Shown piece by piece: positions 34,486-43,097 of a stretch of DNA of 64,000 nucleotides; positions within the stretch are counted from its first letter, which is position 1; each line of letters opens with the position of its first letter. Position numbers and translations under genes: made by a program. The stretch is from an uncultured Spirochaetales bacterium (GTDB lineage: Bacteria > Spirochaetota > Spirochaetia > JAFGXN01): contig CASEOG010000002.1 of NCBI GenBank assembly GCA_949289575.1, forward strand, positions 28,590-92,589, in the 5' to 3' direction. Under the pieces are notes generated by a model that saw only the letters and a list, made by a program, of their open reading frames with translations, ran no database searches and was not told where the DNA came from.

Positions 34486-35723
34486 GATCCTATCAATCCC
34501 CGAAAGAATACAGCAATTTCATTGACAATATTTCCGACAAGCGGAGCCAGTGAGGCCGCTCCGATAAAGGTTCCGATTGAGCTGCCGATCCCGGAAAGAA
34601 GAAAAACAAGAAAGATACGGGTAACGCGGTTCCTGTAAAATCCGCGCAGGGATGCAATATCGTCATTCAAGTGATTAAAGTCGATGACCTTCGGTTTCCG
34701 GAGAAACGCTTCCGAAAGACCGGTTACCATTCCGACCCCGATAAAAGGATTGAGAGAAGTAATCGGAGCGGCAATAAACGAAGCTATGATGGTCAGCGGA
34801 TGGGCCAGCGCTATCAGAGATCCGATGGCCGAAAGTGTCCCGTTTATCAGAATCCATTGGACGATTTTTTCGACAGTCTGTGTCCGGGTTCCCGTAATGA
34901 AAAAACCGCCGATAAAAACAGCGAGAATCAGACCGGGCAGAATCCAGGGAACAGCTTTTTCTCCCCACCGTTTTTCCGGAATAAAATTAATGGAATCGAT
35001 ACATGTCGGCTTTTCTCCCTTCTCGAAAGCTTCCAGATTTTTTAACATCCCGGGAACATGTCCGGCTCCGACAACGGCAATAATATTTTCCCCTTCGGCG
35101 GTGTAAGTTTTTGATGCCAGAAACGTATCCCGTTCGTCGATCAGAACCGTTTTTACGGAAGGCAGGTATTCGGAAAGCTCTTCCATCATGCCGTCCAAAG
35201 CGGTTTTTTCTTTCATGTTTTCGATATCTTCATCGGTAATTTTTTCGCGGGTAAAAGCGGAGGCCAGAAGGGCGCTCAACAGTTTCATCTTGTTGAAAAA
35301 CGAAGAAATCCGCCACGCCCTTCGAAGCGTAATTTGAATTTCTCTGTCAATAAGCGAATAAGGAATCCCTTTTTCTTTTGCCAGCAGGACGGCTTCTTTC
35401 ATATCCGCACCGGGATTTACGCCGACTTCGCTTCCCATCCGTTTCTGGAATGAAGAGAGAACAAGATTGGCCAGAAGAAGAAATCCTTTCTTTTCGCGAA
35501 TAACTTTTGAAATATTCATCTCTTCCCACCGGCGTCCTTCCGTAATTGTTTTGTATCGCGATTCGTCGAGTTCGATACAGATACGGTCCGGTGAAATTTC
35601 TTCTATAACATTTTCGATTTCCCGGACGCTGTCTCCGGAAATATGGGCGGTTCCGATAAGGGTTATCGTCTTGTTTTTAAGGCGGACGGTGGTCCGTGTT
35701 CGGCTGTCGTGTCTGATTTCCAT
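34482..35723 (-). CDS. TraB/PrgY family protein
   Basis: This is a 413-residue protein of the TraB (pheromone shutdown) family, a Tiki/GumN-like fold. Motifs are LIGTAHISGDSVREIENVI near the N terminus and VVGAGHVPGM near residue 215, followed by a C-terminal region with several membrane helices (about residues 265-410). The function in bacteria without pheromone systems is unknown. I choose the ATG at 35721-35723 (MEIRHDSR) rather than the longest frame at 35759. A TTGATG-17-TATACT promoter ends 7 bases before it, so the upstream codons would not be transcribed. Confidence 0.85.
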   Translation of the reverse strand: MEIRHDSRTRTTVRLKNKTITLIGTAHISGDSVREIENVIEEISPDRICIELDESRYKTITEGRRWEEMNISKVIREKKGFLLLANLVLSSFQKRMGSEVGVNPGADMKEAVLLAKEKGIPYSLIDREIQITLRRAWRISSFFNKMKLLSALLASAFTREKITDEDIENMKEKTALDGMMEELSEYLPSVKTVLIDERDTFLASKTYTAEGENIIAVVGAGHVPGMLKNLEAFEKGEKPTCIDSINFIPEKRWGEKAVPWILPGLILAVFIGGFFITGTRTQTVEKIVQWILINGTLSAIGSLIALAHPLTIIASFIAAPITSLNPFIGVGMVTGLSEAFLRKPKVIDFNHLNDDIASLRGFYRNRVTRIFLVFLLSGIGSSIGTFIGAASLAPLVGNIVNEIAVFFRGLIGS

Positions 35724-35730
35724 ATTTTCC

Positions 35731-35759
35731 AGTATAACCCGAAAGAATAAATTCATCAA
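35731..35759 (-). promoter_or_regulatory. Sigma-70-type promoter of traB-dgkA, leaderless type
   Basis: On the minus strand TTGATG (35759-35754), a 17-base spacer and TATACT (35736-35731) end 7 bases before the ATG at 35723. The predicted +1 is 35724, a leader of one base. Confidence 0.6.
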
Positions 35760-35842
35760 GAAAAAGCCCGAAATAAAAACGTTAAATCAGAAATAGAATA
35801 AAAAGAGTTGAAAAATATACCGATATGATTGTAGTATATATT

Positions 35843-36655
35843 ATGAACGGCGAACTGTTTGACGATCAGTTATTTTCTTTGTATTCGACTCTTATCGATA
35901 AAACCAGCGGAATTCATTTTTCGTCGGCCAACCGGGTTGTCTTCGAGAGTAAAATACGGGATTTACTGCGGCAGAGAAAAATGGGGCCGATGGAATATTA
36001 CCGTTATTTGCAGAAAGATCCCGAAGAGGTGAAAGTTTTTTTGGATGCATTAACAACCAATCTGACCAGCTTCTTCCGCAACCAAAGCAACTGGGATTCG
36101 CTGCAGTACGAAATCATTCCGGAACTGGTGAAGCACGCGGGAAAAGACCGGCTGATACGGATTTGGAGTGCCGGCTGTTCGACAGGAGAAGAACCGTACA
36201 GTCTGGCAATGACGTTCGATGCGGGATTGCCGGCGGACATCTCATACAAAATTATCGCCTGCGATTTGTCGTTGAAATCACTGCAAACGGCGTCGGAAGG
36301 ATTTTATTCGGATGAAAAAGTCTCAAAGGTTCCCGAAGAGTATCTGAAACGGTACTTCAATCGCGAAGAAGGCGGGTATCGTGTCAAAAAAGAACTGAAA
36401 GAACATATTGTTTTCGATTATCATAATCTGATGAATCCGATGACGCTCGGCAATTTCGATCTGATTGTCTGTCGGAATGTTCTGATCTATTTCGACAAAG
36501 AATCGTTTCTGAAGGTCATCCGTCAGTTTTACAATGTCTCGGCCCCGCATGCGTTTCTGATATTGGGTCATTCGGAAACTTTGTTTAATTTAAATACGGG
36601 ATTTTTCCTGAAAAAAGGAAAATACGGATGTTACTATACGAAAGAAAAGGACTGA
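35843..36655 (+). CDS. cheR: Chemotaxis protein methyltransferase CheR
   Basis: CheR methylates glutamates of chemoreceptors using S-adenosylmethionine. The 270-residue protein has the N-terminal helical domain (FSLYSTLIDKTSGIHF), the SAM-binding IRIWSAGCSTGEEPYSLAM, DLSLKSLQTASEGFY, and FDLIVCRNVLIYFD. The longest frame begins at 35825, but the ATG at 35843 (MNGELFDD) fits the family length and lies close to a possible TTGAAA-18-TAGTAT promoter, which would make it nearly leaderless. No Shine-Dalgarno site is clear. It is followed after 3 bases by cheB. Confidence 0.92.
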   Translation: MNGELFDDQLFSLYSTLIDKTSGIHFSSANRVVFESKIRDLLRQRKMGPMEYYRYLQKDPEEVKVFLDALTTNLTSFFRNQSNWDSLQYEIIPELVKHAGKDRLIRIWSAGCSTGEEPYSLAMTFDAGLPADISYKIIACDLSLKSLQTASEGFYSDEKVSKVPEEYLKRYFNREEGGYRVKKELKEHIVFDYHNLMNPMTLGNFDLIVCRNVLIYFDKESFLKVIRQFYNVSAPHAFLILGHSETLFNLNTGFFLKKGKYGCYYTKEKD

Positions 36656-36658
36656 TTC

Positions 36659-37840
36659 ATGCTTGAGCCTGTCAGCGTTCTGATCTGTGACGATTCCGCC
36701 ATTATCCGCAAATCTGTGAGCCGGATTTTATCCGAATGCCGCCTGATTCGGATTGCGGGGACGGCCATTAACGGAAAATTCGGTCTGTATAAATTGCAGG
36801 AGCTGAAACCGGATGTTGTTCTGCTCGATATCGAAATGCCGGAAATGAACGGAATCGAATTTTTGCGGGAAGTCAAAAAACTCCGCATCGACACGCCTGT
36901 AGTTGTTTTTTCTTCCGTTGCCAAACGGGGAGCCCGCGTGACAATGGAAGCTCTTGCTCTGGGTGCGGTTGATTATGTGTTAAAACCGTCCGGAATCTCT
37001 CTCGATGCTCTGACGGAAAGTATCCGTCTTCTTTTAAATCAGGTTCTGATTTACGGATACCGTTTCAAAGCGATGAAAAGCGGAAATCCGGAATATCTGA
37101 AGCTGGCCAAGCCGATTTACGAGGAAGAAAAACCGTCGGCCATCAGGAAGAAAGAACCGGACCGTTTCCCGGTTCCGCAGAATCTGATGATAAAGCCGAA
37201 AGAGCTGAACGAAATTACATTCAAAAAAAAGGAGATTCCTGCACCGTTACCGCCGGGTGAAAGGCCGGCCCGTATCGAACCGCCGCGGCTGATAACAATC
37301 GGGATTTCGACCGGCGGACCCAATGCTTTGCGCGGAATTATTCCGTTTATTCCCGAGAATCTTCCCGTTCCGATTGTCATTGTGCAGCATATGCCCGAAG
37401 GTTTTACAAAGGAATTTGCCAAATCACTGAACGATATATCGAAACTGACGGTGAAGGAAGCCGAGGACGGTGAGGCTGTCGTGCCCGGAACGGTCTATAT
37501 TGCACCCGGAGATGCCCATGTGAAGATTCAGCCGGGAATGAGAATCCGTCTCGATCGCGGAGAACCTGTCAACGGACACCGCCCGTCGGCCGATGTTCTG
37601 TTCGAATCGGCGGCCAGAGTGACCGGAGCGGCAACAGTCGGTATCATTATGACCGGAATGGGAAAAGACGGGGCGCTCAGGCTCGGCGACATTTACAATT
37701 GCGGCGGATTTACCGTGGCCCAAAATAAAGAATCATGCGTGATTTTCGGTATGCCCGGAACGGCCGTCGAGTACGGATATGTCGATGCGGTCTGTTCTCC
37801 GGAAAAAATTTCGGAATATTTTAAAAATTTATGCAAGTGA
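36659..37840 (+). CDS. cheB: Chemotaxis response regulator methylesterase CheB
   Basis: This is a 393-residue two-domain enzyme that removes methyl groups from chemoreceptors. The receiver domain (1-120) shows the acidic pair in ICDDSA, the phospho-acceptor in VVLLDIEMPEMNG, and the VLKPSG lysine. After a linker of about 70 residues, rich in Lys, Glu and Pro, comes the methylesterase with ISTGGPNALR (catalytic Ser), VQHMPEGFTKEFAKSL (catalytic His), and MTGMGKDGA (catalytic Asp). It forms an adaptation pair with CheR; a client receptor is at 10642. The linker is longer than in E. coli CheB. Confidence 0.95.
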   Translation: MLEPVSVLICDDSAIIRKSVSRILSECRLIRIAGTAINGKFGLYKLQELKPDVVLLDIEMPEMNGIEFLREVKKLRIDTPVVVFSSVAKRGARVTMEALALGAVDYVLKPSGISLDALTESIRLLLNQVLIYGYRFKAMKSGNPEYLKLAKPIYEEEKPSAIRKKEPDRFPVPQNLMIKPKELNEITFKKKEIPAPLPPGERPARIEPPRLITIGISTGGPNALRGIIPFIPENLPVPIVIVQHMPEGFTKEFAKSLNDISKLTVKEAEDGEAVVPGTVYIAPGDAHVKIQPGMRIRLDRGEPVNGHRPSADVLFESAARVTGAATVGIIMTGMGKDGALRLGDIYNCGGFTVAQNKESCVIFGMPGTAVEYGYVDAVCSPEKISEYFKNLCK

Positions 37841-37847
37841 GGGAAAA

Positions 37848-38597
37848 ATGTTTTTCAAAAAGAAAGATGACGACAAGATTAAGCAGCTGGAAGCAGAATT
37901 AAACTCTTTATATGACGAATATCTCGGTTATTATCACGGACCGAAGGATACTTTTGTTGCGTATCATAACCGTTATATTCAGGCTATCAAAAAGGGACTT
38001 CCTCTTGTCGATTTCTTAAATGACGAAATCGTCTTTGTAAATCAGCTGATTCGTCAGAGCCGTTACCTCGGGGAAAAAGAGGAAGAAAAGTCATCGATTC
38101 TTTCGGAGATTACACTGAAAAGACAGGAGGCGATCGCTCCTTATCCCGAGATTGCTTATTTCGGAGAGATGGATTACGAATTGAGAAAATTTTTCGGAGT
38201 CATGAAGCAGCTGTACGAGGTCGACTTTCCGGAAATCGAAAAGATTCTGAAATACAAACACGGACACACGCTGGATTCCCAGCTCGATAAAATTCAGGGG
38301 GAACTTTTGGCGTTTGTTCCGAAATCAACCTCTTCGATTCCGGCTGCTCTTGTCCGGTACAAAATTTTCCTGACAGGAAGTCCTTCCGCTTCCGAAACGG
38401 AGAAGGAGAAGAATTCGATTCTGCAAAGAGGCGCCTCTCTCCTGAAGGGAATCAGTCAGTTCCTTCACATGGAAATGAGAAAAAACCAAACCATTTCTTT
38501 GTCCGAGAGAAAAATTCTGATCAATAAGGAAAATTACACCGAGCAGATTCTCGATGATTTCCGGATTCGGGATATTGCATCCGCGATGACGATTTAA
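37848..38597 (+). CDS. Cytoplasmic helical protein of unknown function downstream of cheB
   Basis: This is a 249-residue protein. I choose ATG 37848 with GAGGG upstream, because the frame extends back only into cheB. It has a charged N terminus (MFFKKKDDDKIKQLEAELNSLYDEYLGYYHGPKDTF) and is mostly helical, with no signal peptide or membrane segment. No family is recognised. It begins 7 bases after cheB, so it is cotranscribed with cheR and cheB and may act in chemotaxis. That is inference from position only. It converges on an MBL gene with shared TTAA stop codons. Confidence 0.65.
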   Translation: MFFKKKDDDKIKQLEAELNSLYDEYLGYYHGPKDTFVAYHNRYIQAIKKGLPLVDFLNDEIVFVNQLIRQSRYLGEKEEEKSSILSEITLKRQEAIAPYPEIAYFGEMDYELRKFFGVMKQLYEVDFPEIEKILKYKHGHTLDSQLDKIQGELLAFVPKSTSSIPAALVRYKIFLTGSPSASETEKEKNSILQRGASLLKGISQFLHMEMRKNQTISLSERKILINKENYTEQILDDFRIRDIASAMTI

Positions 38598-39424
38598 TCG
38601 ACAGAGACGCTCATCCCTTCCCGAAAGAAAAAGATTCCGGCGGAAGGATGTTTTTCCCGCAAATTCTTTTCCCGGCACAACAGTTCGCGGTCTGTTGCCC
38701 CCGGACTGTGGTGTGTCAGGCCGGTTTTGAGGACACCGAAACGTTCGGCAAAAGCGGCTGCCGTTTCCGCTGCCGTGTGGCCGAATCCGACGCGGCCGTT
38801 TGCGTACTGTTCTGCCGTGTAGGTCGCATCGACGGCCAGAAGTCCGGTGCCTTCGACAAGCCTGCCGAGCGCTTCCGTCTGCCGCGAATCCAAAGCCTCG
38901 AGTTCGGCGTCGAAACAGAATACCGCGGTGTGATTCCCCCGCCGCAATCGGTAGCCCAACGTTGCGGAAGGATGGGGTAAACGGAATGCGTCGACAGCCG
39001 TGTCGCCGAAAACAAGAGTGCTGCCGTCACGGAGATCCGAAAACGAAACGGATGCCGGAAACCCGTCCCAGTTGACGGGGAAAAAGGCCGGAGCAAAAAG
39101 AGTTGTGACAATTTCGCGGATGCCGGCACCGTGCGCCGCAACGGGACCGCAAACCGTCAGCTCGAAATCGGAGCGGCGCAGTGCCTGAAGAAACGGAAAC
39201 CCGGCGATGTGATCAAGATGAGTGTGTGTCAGCAGCAGTACCGCTTTTTTGACGGAGTCGGGCAACGAGATATTGCAGATTCCGCTTCCGGCATCAATCA
39301 GGAAAACCGTATCGCTTTCACCGGAGGAAACCAGAAACGAGGTGGTATGTCCTCCGAAAAGCGAAAACTCTTTTCCGGATACGGCGTGGGAGCCGCGGCA
39401 GCCGTAACAGGTGATTTCCGTCAT
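38594..39424 (-). CDS. Metallo-beta-lactamase fold hydrolase (RNase Z-like)
   Basis: This is a 276-residue MBL-fold protein. The metal site is visible as THTHLDHIAGFPFL, with HxHxDH. Upstream are CYGCRGSHAVSG and GGHTTSFLV, features of the RNase Z/PqqB-like group that includes phosphodiesterases. Other ligands are in HPSATLGYRL, CFDAE and GLTHHSPGATDRE near the C terminus. The substrate is unknown, possibly a cyclic nucleotide or phosphodiester. The ATG overlaps the upstream gene stop (ATGA), so it is second in a two-gene operon. Confidence 0.87.
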   Translation of the reverse strand: MTEITCYGCRGSHAVSGKEFSLFGGHTTSFLVSSGESDTVFLIDAGSGICNISLPDSVKKAVLLLTHTHLDHIAGFPFLQALRRSDFELTVCGPVAAHGAGIREIVTTLFAPAFFPVNWDGFPASVSFSDLRDGSTLVFGDTAVDAFRLPHPSATLGYRLRRGNHTAVFCFDAELEALDSRQTEALGRLVEGTGLLAVDATYTAEQYANGRVGFGHTAAETAAAFAERFGVLKTGLTHHSPGATDRELLCREKNLREKHPSAGIFFFREGMSVSVD

Positions 39425-40914
39425 TCGTAGAGCCGCCCCGGGCGTGCCGAAACCTCTTTCGAAAATTCCCCGTATCGGCGAACGGGCGCATCATCGTACG
39501 GTTGAAGGGCGAAATAATACAGAACATCGTTTTGCAAATCTTTCACCGTGTACTGCCGGTGATGATCGAAAGTATATTCCGGATTTTCGATTTCAAACGA
39601 GTGTGTGTAGCGGCCCGGCGCTGTTCCGTAAGAAATGCGGTAACCGCGGATGCGGATATCGACGGCGGGAACCCAATCGAGTGTCACTTCGCCGTTGCCG
39701 GGAATCGCAGAGAGAGCAATCGGCGGAAGCGGCGGTTTGTTGGGTGTATAAGTGACGGAAACCGGACCGAGCAGCGGCGCCTGTCCGGCCGCCGTATCGG
39801 GGAGAAGATTCACGGCGATTTGAAGATAACGGCCGCGAACCGGTTTGTCAAAAGTTCCGGAAGCAAAAGGAATCCAAATCTCCGATTCGGTATCCGAAGA
39901 AGGATCCCCGGTTTCGGCTTCGTTCCAGTGAATGTAGTCGAGACGCTCTTCGCTGATTCTGTAATAGCCGTTGACGGCGCCGGCAGGCGGAACCGTTGCC
40001 TCCCAGGAAATCCGCTCGAGCCGGGAGGCCGAATAACCCAGGTCGATGCAGCGGAAAAGAATGCGTCCGTTTTCCGTAAACAGCTTCGGCAGAACGGGCC
40101 CGGTCGCTTTTCGTAAAACAGCCAGTTCGTCCATTTGCCCGGTGTAGCGAAGAGCGATATTCAAAGCACTGTCGGGTCGTTCTCCGACAAGAGGCGAGCA
40201 GTCGATATTGTCTTCATTTCCGTCCGGAGTCAGGTAAAGAATTTTCTCCTCCTCTCCGTTCATCGAGTATTCGAGCAGATTCAACCTGCTGTTGTAAGAA
40301 AGTCGGTGAAAGCTCCATTCCCGGGGGCGAATTTCCGTTTTTCCGGAGATTTCGATTTTCGGTTCGGTATTTCTGAAAAAACGTTCAAAAGACCAGACCA
40401 GACGGCGATTGCGAATGGAGCAGGTCAGATTCTGATAGCGAAGATGATCGTTGTCGGTCAGAGTGTTGGACCAGTACAAAAGAATCTCGTTATTTTCGAT
40501 AACGGTCGGGTTGATAAAAAACTGAACGGTGAAGTCTCCCGGTTCGTTTCCGGTGGCAAAAAGGGCATCGGCTGTCGGCTGTACCGACAAAGCGGTTTCG
40601 TTTGTATAGAAACGGCCCGCACCGGGTCCGATTTTTCTTATGTCGGATGTACTCGAGACTGTTCCCCTGACAAGTCTGTAATGGCCTTCCGGAATTTCCC
40701 CGTCGGCATCGAAGTGCATCAGCAAATCGGTTTCCGGAGACAGTTCGAGTGCCGTTTCGGGAACGGTATAGACGGTTCGGTGACCGTCGGCGGTTTCTCT
40801 GATTTCCGAAACCGAAAGAAAGTCTTTTCCGTCGAGAGTCAGTGTGACCGGCATGGCTGACAAAGAAATGCCGGAAATAAGGCAAAAAGCGGCCGTTAAG
40901 CAATATCGTTTCAT
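39421..40914 (-). CDS. Exported protein with laminin-G-like and fibronectin type III domains
   Basis: This is a 497-residue protein with a signal peptide (MKRYCLTAAFCLISGISLSA). Residues about 100-270 look like a concanavalin/laminin-G fold (DFTVQFFINPTVIENNEILLYWS; WSFHRLSYNSRLNLLEYSMNGEE; YTGQMDELAVLR). The C-terminal 95 or so residues form a fibronectin type III domain (PLPPIALSAIPGNGEVTLDWVP; IRGYRISYGTAPG; YYFALQPYDD). It is probably periplasmic or surface-exposed and may bind glycans. No Shine-Dalgarno site is seen before the ATG at 40912-40914; the upstream bases are A/T-rich (AATAATAAT). It is the first gene of the operon with the MBL hydrolase. Confidence 0.8.
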   Translation of the reverse strand: MKRYCLTAAFCLISGISLSAMPVTLTLDGKDFLSVSEIRETADGHRTVYTVPETALELSPETDLLMHFDADGEIPEGHYRLVRGTVSSTSDIRKIGPGAGRFYTNETALSVQPTADALFATGNEPGDFTVQFFINPTVIENNEILLYWSNTLTDNDHLRYQNLTCSIRNRRLVWSFERFFRNTEPKIEISGKTEIRPREWSFHRLSYNSRLNLLEYSMNGEEEKILYLTPDGNEDNIDCSPLVGERPDSALNIALRYTGQMDELAVLRKATGPVLPKLFTENGRILFRCIDLGYSASRLERISWEATVPPAGAVNGYYRISEERLDYIHWNEAETGDPSSDTESEIWIPFASGTFDKPVRGRYLQIAVNLLPDTAAGQAPLLGPVSVTYTPNKPPLPPIALSAIPGNGEVTLDWVPAVDIRIRGYRISYGTAPGRYTHSFEIENPEYTFDHHRQYTVKDLQNDVLYYFALQPYDDAPVRRYGEFSKEVSARPGRLYE

Positions 40915-40983
40915 TATTATTATTTTCGGACAAAGTCGGAAAAATATTGAGAAAAACTCTTTTGTGTTCCGTAAAATCGGGAA

Positions 40984-41012
40984 TTGTCAAAAAGGAGAAA
41001 ATAGGCTATTCT
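40984..41012 (+). promoter_or_regulatory. Sigma-70-type promoter of the SDR-nfo unit, leaderless type
   Basis: TTGTCA (40984-40989), a 17-base spacer and TATTCT (41007-41012) are followed 5 bases later by the ATG at 41018. The predicted +1 falls within the start codon, give or take one or two bases. An AAAGGAGAAAA within the spacer cannot serve this start. Confidence 0.5.
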
Positions 41013-41017
41013 GGGAT

Positions 41018-41686
41018 ATGGAAAAGTGGGCGTTGGTAACCGGTTCCGCGGTAAGAGCCGGGCGCGAATGTGCGTTGCATCTGGCCGAATGCGGCTACGA
41101 TTTAATCCTTCATTATTTTCGTTCGCAGGAGGCGGTCCGCGATTTGGAGACGACGGTTCGCAGTCTCGGCCGCCAAACGCGCACTGTCGCCTGCGATTTC
41201 GCCGAAGCCGGAGCGGCCGACCGGCTTTGGCGTGCGGCCGCCGTTCCCGGACTGCGGGTGATTGTCAACAACGCGGCGGTTTTTGTTCCGGATTTACCGT
41301 CGGACCCCGAAACAGAGGCGCGGATTCGGCAGATTCGCATTAATTACGAAGTGCCTTACGAAATGATGCGGCGGACCGAGAAATATCTGAGCGGCTGTAC
41401 GGTTATTAATTTTCTGGACGGACGACTGGAATCGTTTGCCGGACCCTTTTATTCATACGGGTTAAGCAAGCAGATGGCGGCATGGGCGACCGCGGGGTTT
41501 GCGGCGGTCTCCGAAAAGAACCGTTATTATGCGATTGCGCCGAAAGCGCTGCTGCCTCCCGTTATCGACGGCCGCCAGCCGGATCCCGGACGGGTTTACC
41601 GGACAACCGGAACGGCCGTTCTCAAACCGGTTCTGGATATTATTTTGTCGGGAACGGAGCCGGGCGGAACCGTTTTTACGGTTTGA
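41018..41686 (+). CDS. Short-chain dehydrogenase, pteridine reductase/FolM-like
   Basis: This is a 222-residue NAD(P)-dependent SDR. The cofactor motif TGSAVRAG at residues 8-15 is TGxxxRxG, the form seen in pteridine reductases and FolM rather than the usual TGxxxGxG. Also seen are VNNAAVF and the catalytic YGLSK. It lacks long insertions, and the order fits dihydromonapterin/dihydrofolate-type reductases. The substrate is therefore probably a pterin, but this is inferred. It starts the transcript that continues to nfo (28 bases apart). The promoter predicts a leaderless or near-leaderless start. Confidence 0.75.
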   Translation: MEKWALVTGSAVRAGRECALHLAECGYDLILHYFRSQEAVRDLETTVRSLGRQTRTVACDFAEAGAADRLWRAAAVPGLRVIVNNAAVFVPDLPSDPETEARIRQIRINYEVPYEMMRRTEKYLSGCTVINFLDGRLESFAGPFYSYGLSKQMAAWATAGFAAVSEKNRYYAIAPKALLPPVIDGRQPDPGRVYRTTGTAVLKPVLDIILSGTEPGGTVFTV

Positions 41687-41714
41687 AAGCTGTAACGGCG
41701 AAGAGGAGTATCAA

Positions 41715-42566
41715 ATGAAAAAATGGGGCGCCCATGTCAGTATTGCGGGAGGACTTTTCAATGCTCCCGATCATGCAAAAGAAATCGGAGCCGGTGCGTT
41801 TGCGATGTTTTCGAAAAATCAGAGACAGTGGTTTGCTCCCGAGCCGGACGAAAATGCGGTCAACTGGTTTCGCTTTCATCTGGCCTCAGCCAAAATCAAA
41901 CCGGAAGATGTTTTGGTCCACTCGAGTTATCTCATCAATCTCGGCAATGCCGACCGCGAAAAATTTGCCAAATCGTTCGATTCGTTTTTGGGTGAAGCAC
42001 GAATTCTGGAAAAACTGGGACTGAAACTTTTGAACTTTCATCCCGGTGCTCACGTCAATCTGTCGACACCCCGCGAAGCGATGAACCGGATTGCCGATGC
42101 CGTTAACAGAGCCGCAGAAGAAACCGGTTCGGTCGTTTTCGTGCTGGAAACAATGGCGGGACAGGGGACCTCTCTGGGGAGCTCGTTCGAAGAGTTGGCC
42201 GAAATTCTGTCCCGGATCAAAGATCATTCCCGTGTCGGAGTCTGTATCGATACCTGTCACATTTTTTCCGCCGGATACGATTTACGCACGGAAGAGGCCT
42301 ATTTCAAAACGACGGAGGAATTCGAACGGGTTATCGGATTTTCTTTTCTGAAGGGAGTCCATTTAAACGATTCCAAAAATCCGCTCGGGTCGCGTGTCGA
42401 CCGCCACGAGTCTCTCGGTCGGGGTCTTCTCGGATGGACTCCGTTTGAACTGATTGCCGCTGACAGCCGTTTTGATGACATTCCGCTGATTCTCGAAACA
42501 CCGAATCCCGATTTATGGGCCGACGAAATCCGTATTTTGAAAGAAAAAAGCAAATTTTCAAAATAA
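41715..42566 (+). CDS. nfo: Endonuclease IV (AP endonuclease)
   Basis: This is a 283-residue zinc enzyme that cleaves DNA at abasic sites. The N terminus MKKWGAHVSIAGGLFNAPDHA is typical; other blocks are LNFHPGAHV, LETMAGQGTSLGSSFEELAEIL, VGVCIDTCHIFSAGYDLR, GVHLNDSKNPLGSRVDRHESLGRG and PLILETPN, which supply the three-zinc site. I choose ATG 41715 with GAGGAG upstream; an open frame continues back into the SDR gene but is not needed for the family length. Confidence 0.96.
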   Translation: MKKWGAHVSIAGGLFNAPDHAKEIGAGAFAMFSKNQRQWFAPEPDENAVNWFRFHLASAKIKPEDVLVHSSYLINLGNADREKFAKSFDSFLGEARILEKLGLKLLNFHPGAHVNLSTPREAMNRIADAVNRAAEETGSVVFVLETMAGQGTSLGSSFEELAEILSRIKDHSRVGVCIDTCHIFSAGYDLRTEEAYFKTTEEFERVIGFSFLKGVHLNDSKNPLGSRVDRHESLGRGLLGWTPFELIAADSRFDDIPLILETPNPDLWADEIRILKEKSKFSK

Positions 42567-42638
42567 CATCGGAATTTCAATCTTTTTTCACAGAAAGAGA
42601 GTTATCATAAAGTATCTTTCCGGATGAGAGGATTGCTT

Positions 42639-43067
42639 ATGAAAAGAGCGGCATTGCTGATAGCTCTCTGTCTGTCCGCTTTTACGGTGACAGCCCAATC
42701 GGCAAACCGGGATCGGTTCTGCCGGGAGCCGAAAGAAAACGATACCGTACTGCCGGAAATCTGGCAGCCGGTGGAAATTTCAGGCCGGATCGAATATTCT
42801 GTCGGCGAAAAAGACGGAAAGCCGTTGATCCGTCTGCCTGTTATCGAAAAGGACGGTATCCTGTATAAACTGCATGTTCCGATGCCTTTTCTGAAAGAAG
42901 CGGGAATCCGATCGGGAGATTATATTACCGTGACCGGAAAAGCACGCCCGTCGGCCTGGACGAAAGACCGCTCCGTATCGTTTATCGTGCTTTCCGTGAA
43001 AACGGGGGAAACGGAAAAAGAGGTTTTATGGCCTTCCCGCAGAGAAAAAATACCCGCCGGAAGATAG
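42639..43067 (+). CDS. Small exported protein, possible OB-fold
   Basis: This is a 142-residue protein. I choose ATG 42639 because GAGAGGA is 7 bases upstream; an ATG at 42624 overlaps that site. There is a signal peptide (MKRAALLIALCLSAFTVTA). The mature part, PVEISGRIEYSVGEKDGKPLIRLPVIEKDGILYKL then GDYITVTGKARPSAW, resembles a bacterial OB-fold (nucleic-acid or ligand-binding barrel), but this is a weak call. It is 30 bases before a two-component pair and may be its periplasmic partner. Confidence 0.65.
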   Translation: MKRAALLIALCLSAFTVTAQSANRDRFCREPKENDTVLPEIWQPVEISGRIEYSVGEKDGKPLIRLPVIEKDGILYKLHVPMPFLKEAGIRSGDYITVTGKARPSAWTKDRSVSFIVLSVKTGETEKEVLWPSRREKIPAGR

Positions 43068-43097
43068 GCCCCGAATATAAAACAAAAGGAGAAAAAA

